From Cephalotrichum gorgonifer (Eukaryota; Ascomycota; Sordariomycetes; Microascales; Microascaceae): 64,000 nucleotides of DNA. Positions within the stretch are counted from its first letter, which is position 1, and each line of letters begins with the position of its first letter. Shown one piece after another: positions 57,801-64,000 of this stretch. Below the pieces are notes generated by a model. It ran no database searches. It worked only from the letters and a program-made list of their open reading frames with translations, and was not told the origin of the DNA. Where the stretch lies: assembly GCA_900312665.1 (NCBI GenBank), contig ONZQ02000003.1, forward strand, positions 1,592,986-1,656,985. Direction: 5' to 3'. A program made the position numbers and the translations under genes.

Positions 57801-58228
57801 GAGGGGATGAGCCTCTGGAGCCCGAACGGCTCGACGCCGTGGAGGCGCTGGTGGGGACACCGCTCCCGGACGACGAGATTCTGGAGGCTGTGCCCTTCTG
57901 CGCGCCATGGGCGGCGCTCGCGAAGGTGAAGTACAAGGTCAAACTGCAGCCAGGGAGCCTGAAGAGGGGCAAGGCGGTGAAGGACATACTAGAGCGGTGG
58001 AAGATCGAGTCGGAGCGGAAGGGGGCGCTGGACCCTAAGGGCGAGGACCGCGAGAAGATGTGGCCGAGGGAGGTGGAGCTCCTGAAGGGGCTGAGGGCCG
58101 AGGAGGCGGTGGGTGTCGTGCCGGTCGGGAAGGTGACGATCATGATGTCGAGGGCGGGGTCGGGAGGCGGCGGGAAGGGACCACAGGGGAAGGGAAAGGG
58201 CAAGGCGGGCGGTAATAAGAAGAAGTAG
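54887..58228 (+). CDS. rqc2: Ribosome quality control protein Rqc2/Tae2 (NEMF)
   Basis: 60S-subunit-binding factor that recruits Ala- and Thr-tRNA and extends stalled nascent chains with CAT tails, working with the Ltn1 ubiquitin ligase. Three exons (54887-54919, 55016-55330, 55412-58228) encode 1054 residues. The NFACT-N domain begins at residue 1; the CAT-tailing residues Asp9 (SSLDVK) and the Asp-Arg pair at about 96-97 (GTDRVIEL) are kept. A long coiled coil covers about 300-420, the NFACT-R domain about 530-650 (KFLWFISSDGYLVLAG, GDIYCHADVPGA), then an acidic low-complexity region, a basic coiled coil and the NFACT-C domain (from about 915, CAPWAALAKVKYKVKLQPG). The lysine/glycine-rich end is typical. 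The 11-codon first exon is required for the active-site Asp. Confidence 0.96.
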
Positions 58229-58847
58229 GGTATGGGTTGGCAGCTCAACCCGTCTAGGAGAGGCTCGTGGAAAACTTTGATAGAACTATGGGAGAATAGA
58301 AGTAAGGCACGGACCTAGAATCGCACTTCTCTAGGTCATACCGGTATATAACAAGATGCGTGGACGGCGCAGCTTGTATCTGGCTACTTTCATCGTCCTA
58401 CAACCCTCGTATTTCTACTCTTTCCGTCTTCCGAGATTAGCTTCTTTAACCAGTGGTTGAATGCTGAAAACGACCTTTACCTACGGAACTCGCATGTCAA
58501 GAAACCTTGCTAATTGGAGAAACTGTGGGCAATCTCGACCCTATCCGCCATATCAAGTATTATTGGTGCGACCCTCAAGGTCACACAGCGGCCCCAACAG
58601 ACAAGAGCTACTCATGACAGTCGTACACAGTCCAGTCCAAGGAAGCTTGTTTGTTACACTCGATTGATCCAAATCCACTCTGTATTTCTAACAATAAGGC
58701 CGTAATTTAAAACGAAAATCATGGGTATGAGCTTGAAGAAAAAAGAAATCCGACCCACCACTGCCTTCCCGTCAAATTTATTCCCACTATTATCCACGAC
58801 CTTTTTTTTCTCTCTCCCTCTCTCTCAGCAAAACCCAAGGTCCCTTC
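58229..58847. other. Convergent 3' intergenic space
   Basis: 3' flanks of rqc2 and dur3. A pyrimidine-rich stretch at about 58800-58830 lies just beyond the dur3 stop. No gene seen. Confidence 0.5.
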
Positions 58848-61368
58848 TCAAAGCTCGCTCTTCTTCTCGGGGGTGGCAGTCCCCGAGTTCTTCCCCTCGC
58901 TTACTTCCTCGCCCTCTACGACGACGGTGGGCTTCTCCTTCTTCCCACCCCCGAGCATGGCCTTGAAGGTGGAGAGGACAGAGTCGCGGCCCTCGTAGGC
59001 GGGGTATATGCCCACGAGCACCACCGACACGAAGATCCAGATGAAGGAGACGACGATCCAGCCGGTGAAGAAGGGCTTGGAGAAGATGTAGGCGGAGCCG
59101 TAGATGGGGAGGGGCCAGAGGATGAGGAGGGCCAGGGTCCTGCGGACGTTAGCATTCTTGTTTCCTCTAGCGAGAAGAAGGGGCCGGAGGGGTTAGGGGG
59201 AGAGGGAAGGCTTACATGAATACCGTGATGTAGATGGCCAGCTTGAGGGCCCTCGCCAGCTTCTTCTGCTCCACCTGGAAGCCCGAATCGCCCTCGCCCT
59301 CGCCAGCGTGCTCGTCGGCGGCAGCCTCGTCGTGCTCGTCGGCGCGGCGGATATCCATCATCGACTTCCAGTCGTACTTGGCGAGCCCGAATATGGCGGT
59401 GAAGACGGGGATCAGCACGAGCGGCGACAGCAGGGCGGTGACGTTGCCGGCCAGCATGGGGTCGTTCTGCCCCGTGCAGGCGACGTCCAGGGCGCCGCAC
59501 GTCTTCTTGGCGGTGACGAGCCAGGCGGTGATGGCCATGGCGGCGCCGATGGGGGGAGACAGGGCGGCGGCCCAGGGGTTCTGGCCGTCCCACATGAGGG
59601 TCAGGGTGGCGGGGAGGACGGCGGAGGAGATGAGGACGCCCATGAGGACGTAGAGGTAGCCCATGCTCACGCCGTTGTAGTATAGGCCCACCGCGATGCC
59701 GGCGACGGCGACAGCGTAGCAGACGACGACGACGTGGGAGATTGCGATGAGTCGCTTGCCGGTGGCGTTGGGGTTGAAGTAGGTGCGGTAGACGTCGTAG
59801 GTGAGGATGGAGGAGACGGCGATGAGCTCCGAGTTGAAAGAGGAGATGACAGCGATGAAGACGAGGAGGAGGGTCGCGACGGCGCCGCCCTGGCCGAGGA
59901 GGGCCACGGACGCGTATGGGAGGGCGAGGCCGGCGGAGACCTCGGCGTCAGGGATGCGGTTGGGGTACGTGGGGAAGACCGGGTTGGACTCGAGGGCGAG
60001 GGCGGCGAGGCCCATGGTCGTGGCGGTCAGGAAGGGCACGGGGAACCATGAGATCTGAAGGTTTGTGTTAGTGGAGGGTAGGAGACTTCTCGGGGGTTCT
60101 CTATCTCTCTGGATATGGGACGAAGATGAAATGGGGTACACTTACTCCTCCCATGACGTAGCCGGGGAAGGCGTGGACGGGGCTGGCGGCGATGGCCTTG
60201 TTGTAGTATCCGTTATCGAGGAAGACGGTGCCGAAGTTGCCGACTGACACCCGTTACGTTAGCTCCTTTTTGAAAACACAAAGCCTTTCTTTCTCTGGGC
60301 ACAAACAGCGGGGAGGGAGTAGTAGTAGTCCGGGCTTACCGATGTTGATGATGAAGAACTTGATCCCGCCGTTGGAGCGCATGGTGAGGTAGCTCCCGTC
60401 CTTGTTCCCGTCCACGGGGTGGTCCCTGCTCGCCTGGACAAGCAGGTCGTACATCTTCGAGGGGCTGCCGATGATGTCGGACGTGGCGTAGACGGTGAAG
60501 GAGAAGAGGAGGATGATGACGAACATCATGAGGGTGTGGAGGTAATCGGTCAGCAGGGTGGCCTTGAGGCCGCCGATGAGCGTGTACATGGTCACTCCAA
60601 GCGGGAGGAGGAAGATAGCCGCGACGGGGTGGATGCCCGTCAGTGAGTGGACCGTCGCACCACCGCCAGTGAGGAGCATGAGCGTGACAAGGGCATCTAT
60701 ATCCCTTATGTTAGTATCGGCTCCGCTCTACCAGTCATGTATCTTTGCTCTCATGATAGAGGGTTGTCTTCTCCTACATGACACAGAGTAGGGGTAGAAG
60801 AAAGGAAGGGGATAAACCTACTCGTCAGAAGCCCAAAGACGATAAACACAACATGCGCCGCAGTCCCATACCTCGCCCTAATGACCTCGAGGAAGGTGTG
60901 CGCGTTTGGCGCCTTCCTCTTCAGCTGGATGGCCAGCGTCGCGAATAGCAGAATCTGCACCGTCGCGCCGGACGCGTACCAGAAGGGGCCCGAGACGCCG
61001 TAGCGGTAGCACACGCCCGTGCTCTGCAGCAGTGTGGCGGCCCACGTCCACGAGGAGACGACGGCGGAGCCGACGATGCCGGACTTGGCGGAGCGCCCGG
61101 CGGTGGAGAAGGTCTCGGCCGTCTGGCGCTCGCTCTTGTAGCGCTTGAGGATGTAAGTGGTGCCGATCTAGCGGGATTGTTAGTCTTATTGTTTCCTTTT
61201 AAGGGAATGGGGGGGCATGGATGTTGGTTTGTTCGCGGAGGCGGAACAACGTGTAAGTGGCACGGCTAGGGGCGCAGGGGCACTTACCATGCTGATGGCG
61301 AAGAACAGGCCGAGTCCCAGGAGGACGCCGTATCCGGCGCCCTGCGGGAGAGGCGGTTGGGCAGACAT
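58848..61368 (-). CDS. dur3: Urea active transporter DUR3
   Basis: Plasma-membrane urea/proton (and polyamine) importer of the sodium:solute symporter family. Six exons on the minus strand (61288-61368, 60822-61167, 60340-60696, 60146-60243, 59216-60054, 58848-59139) encode 670 residues with about 15 hydrophobic helices. Recognisable DUR3 stretches are IGTTYILKRYKSERQTAETF, the SWTWAATLLQSTGVCYRYG helix, MLLTGGGATVHSLTG, LTDYLHTLMMFVI, GNFGTVFLDNGYYNKAIAA, ISWFPVPFLTATTMGLAALA and SSFNSELIAVSSILTYDVY. The C-terminal tail is hydrophilic and cytosolic. The family is induced by urea and under nitrogen metabolite repression. A tandem GATA pair lies 0.77 kb upstream. Confidence 0.95.
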
Positions 61369-61527
61369 CTCTCTCGCCCTCTCTCTTCGTTTATGCCTGG
61401 TTATGTCGGAAGTGAAAAAGGCCCAAGTCCCTCTTAGAATCGAGAGGATATGTTAGGGGAAGAAAAAGCAAGGGGATCAGTCCGAGCTCGCTCTAGAACT
61501 TGTTCGACGGCAATTGATCTCCAGAAG

Positions 61528-61566
61528 AGGCAGGACCGAGAGGCAGGACCGAGAGGCAGGACCGAG
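61528..61566. repeat. 13-bp tandem repeat, three copies
   Basis: Three perfect copies of AGGCAGGACCGAG, 160 to 200 bases upstream of the dur3 start. Confidence 0.9.
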
Positions 61567-61595
61567 AGGAAATGGGTTCAAGGCCAAGCACACGC

Positions 61596-61610
61596 ATATA
61601 TATATATATA
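61596..61610. repeat. (AT)n microsatellite
   Basis: About seven AT units upstream of dur3, following the 13-bp repeat by about 30 bases. Confidence 0.8.
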
Positions 61611-62138
61611 CATTCGTCACGTCACGGAAAGGAGAGCAAGCTATCTGCCTTTGCAAGGGTACATCCTCGCTGGCTAGATACAGGAGGACCGGAGCCAAGC
61701 AAATCCCACATGTCATTCATATGATTCCATAAAACTGAATTGGAGAGATCTGCAGCGTAAGCCATGGCAAAAACGTGGTTCCGTCTATCTTGACTGGGGG
61801 GAGCGCCAAGCGATCAAGGTTGGGGGTAATTTTTGGGAGAGGATCGGTAGTAATCGGCGAAGAACGGAGCGCGGGTGGGGGGGGGAGGGGGGTCGGCTGG
61901 AGAGTAGCCCCACGGCTCCTAGATCGGGGAGCAATAAAGTATGGAACGGGGACGTTAGCTCCTGGGCGTTGAAAGAACCCGACTGGACACGAGCCGCAGA
62001 TGCCCCCCATTCTGATTCAACTTGAAATAAGCGCCAAGGCGCGAGCCCGCGATCCTGGTAACTGGCATGCCCGCGGCCAGCTCCTTGCACGGAAGCTAGG
62101 GTGTTTAATAGGGCCGGTTGCTGATATTTTGCATCTCT

Positions 62139-62148
62139 GATAGATAAG
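62139..62148 (+). promoter_or_regulatory. Tandem GATA site, candidate AreA/NIT2 element
   Basis: GATAGATAAG contains two GATA cores, the second as the favoured GATAAG. Paired GATA sites are typical for nitrogen regulators in front of permease genes. Its position is about 770 bases before the dur3 start codon. Confidence 0.4.
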
Positions 62149-63780
62149 GACCCGGCCCAACAATGTCTGGCGTCCAGAAAAGGTTCATGTAAGAGAAATG
62201 TGTCGGTAATACGAGTCAGTGTGGGCCCGCGGTCCAAGTAGAGCGCACCAGGCGGGGATGCGTTGTGTGGAGAGTGCTTGTACCCGCAATTAACTCCGCT
62301 TCCGCTTTGAGCTTCGAAATGGACTTGAAAACCTTAAGAATAGGGACGTCTGGGGAGGAGGCTAATGCAAAGGCCCGCTCATTTCCCGCAGCTGAAATGA
62401 TCCGCTTGATCGATGCTCAAGTTTTCCTTTTCCTTCCTTCTTCCTTGCTATGAGGGTTTTCTGAACACTCGAAGTCGGGATGGAATCGATCCGAGAGTGT
62501 CGATCGGAGGTCAAGGCAGGCCAACCGGCACGGCGACCGGCGCGCTCCGACCTCCAAGGCGGCCCCACTACCGGAATTCGAAATTGGCAAATCAGAGCTC
62601 GCCGATAAGCAAGGCCGCAAACCCAGGGAATGGGGTGGAGACAATTGTAATATAATGACTTGAAATAGGTAGCCTGTTGCATTCTGCTCCTTGGCATTGT
62701 GGGAATACCACAGGCAAGGCTCAAACCCCCGCGGAGGCGTCGCAGCTGCACGCCATAGGACAGGATAGGCGACAAGGGACGGTTCCCGGGTGCGCATCGT
62801 GCCTTTTTGGTGCGGGATATGCAACACAGCCAGCCAGCCTCTCCTCCAAAACCCAGCTCTCCTTCGCGCCGTGGTCACGACATCGCTGCTTCTACCATGG
62901 GCGCGTCTCAAACTCTGAACTTGAGGGTGTGAGGTCTTTCATTCGGAAATTTCCCTCGCTGCCCCCGCCCCTTGTCAATCGGGCCTCCCCGCTCCCCACC
63001 ACGGAAGCCAACTTGGTCGTTCGTCCCGTCCGTCCAAGCGAAATTTCTGCTTCCCCCCTTTCTCATTCGCTGACTTTAGATTTTCTTCATATCAGCTCCA
63101 CCCCCTGAAGGTTTCGCCCACATGCCACTGATAAGGATGGGGATGATAAGAATAAACGCGGACAAACCCTGTGTGTGACTGACTCGTCATTGCCGCGCCA
63201 AGCCCTGTTATCTCTCTTGGCGTCTATAAGTACCCTTAGTCGTGCTCCGTAAACGGGGCGTCTGATTATGCTACTGAGCCCAGCTGTCGTTCGAGTCGAA
63301 ACCTTAACCTTTTTCAAAGTTCATGTGGGGGGGCGGGCTATTATCCAGATCCAGCACTAATCAGGACTCCTGTCATTCATCCACTCTTCTTCCCTCCACA
63401 CGAATTTTGAACAAGGACATTCACCTCTATCCTCCCTGCGTCAGAGAGGGAGTTGACAAACGAGCAGTACGTAAGTCCAACAAATGCAATAAATGAAATA
63501 AGTGGAACCAGTCAATATGCCCGACAGCCACATAACATCGTCTCCAAGTATCGACACCCCTTTCGGCATTCCTCGTACATTCCCGGGTCGAGCCTTGTGG
63601 TCAAAGTCGGGCCCTATCACCATCGCCTCTTCCTGCTCCCCTCTTGATGTAAAGGTATAAACGGCCTTATCCAACCAACGCCCGTCCCCCTCTGAAAAAA
63701 GGGGGGTTAAAAATCCCGAAAGAGAAGAGAAAAAAAAATGAAAACACCGCAAACACTATACCTAATCTATAATAACCCAA

Positions 63781-63999
63781 TCAGCAATCCCCCTTCCAAT
63801 TCTCCTCAATCCACCCTGTCAGGAGCTCCGTGGCCGTCTCGTTCCTGTATGACAGTATGTCCGCCGCCTTGTAGTCTCCGCCCGCAAACTTCAGCGCGAC
63901 GAGTATCCACGGCGCCAGGAACTCGATGAACACGAGATCCACAGTCTCCGGCTCTCCCTCGCCCTCGCCCCCGTCCTTGGCCGGCGGGAACCCGACCTT
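63781..63999 (-). CDS. C-terminal part of an unrecognised protein, cut by window edge
   Basis: On the minus strand an open frame enters from beyond the right edge and stops at TGA 63781-63783, giving 72 C-terminal residues. It has an acidic Gly/Glu stretch (DGGEGEGEGE-like), then ordered-looking sequence with VDLVFIEFLAPWILVALKF, GGDYKAADILSYRNE and LLTGWIEENW before the end. Codon use is GC-rich and like the neighbouring genes, so a real gene is likely. I do not recognise the family. The hydrophobic piece could be a membrane helix or a buried helix. Confidence 0.6.
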   Translation of the reverse strand, partial: KVGFPPAKDGGEGEGEPETVDLVFIEFLAPWILVALKFAGGDYKAADILSYRNETATELLTGWIEENWKGDC

Positions 64000-64000
64000 G

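Larger units (their letters stand above)
61369..63780. other. Intergenic: dur3 promoter and right-edge gene 3' side
   Basis: 2.4 kb with no supported gene. It holds a 13-bp tandem repeat, an (AT)n run, a tandem GATA site and several frames without domains (for example 62417-62911 minus). Confidence 0.5.

Noticed and set aside
1..64000. CRISPR arrays, insertion sequences, viral genes or long terminal repeats
   Set aside because: None seen; only short tandem repeats and microsatellites are present, and all clear genes are eukaryotic nuclear genes with introns.

Overview
The window looks like nuclear DNA from a filamentous ascomycete (Pezizomycotina, probably a Sordariomycete). The signs are short GT-AG introns of about 50 to 260 nt with CTAAC or CTGAC branch-like sites, spaced monocistronic genes on both strands, a GC-rich codon bias that creates long false antisense ORFs, and fungus-typical proteins: ROM2-type RhoGEF, Tgl1-type lipase, Ppn2-type phosphatase, DUR3 and PET191. 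The class-level guess is inference only. Exon structures were built by hand from reading frame, splice consensus and family motifs.

Left part (1 to about 19.1 kb) is accessory in character. About 3 kb with no recognisable gene is followed by an eight-exon sugar-porter MFS transporter, a hormone-sensitive-lipase-type alpha/beta hydrolase, a secreted protein-arginine deiminase, a MYND-finger gene broken by one in-frame TAG, a tRNA-Gln(TTG) with an 8-nt intron, a convergent pair of TauD-type dioxygenase and HpcH/HpaI-type aldolase, a small class I methyltransferase, and a two-exon gene for a 78-residue secreted eight-cysteine peptide with a defensin-like spacing. That last gene is hidden inside a longer unspliced ORF.

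Right part (19.3 to 64 kb) is mostly conserved cell biology. It holds an inositol polyphosphate 5-phosphatase with a C-terminal anchor, a PKA-type catalytic subunit, a GRAM/TBC/EF-hand Rab GAP, a Rho1 GEF (DEP-DH-PH-CNH), Cu/Zn superoxide dismutase, Tudor staphylococcal nuclease, transaldolase, a Ppn2-like vacuolar polyphosphatase, PET191, a steryl-ester-lipase-like protein, Rqc2/Tae2, the urea transporter DUR3, and the C-terminal end of an unrecognised gene at the right edge.

These genes do not form one pathway. The right side groups signalling (PKA, Rho1 GEF, phosphoinositide phosphatase, Rab GAP) with metabolic and stress genes by ordinary synteny. The items most worth follow-up are the defensin-like peptide, the secreted arginine deiminase, the nonsense-interrupted MYND gene, and the altered metal motif in the Ppn2-like protein.
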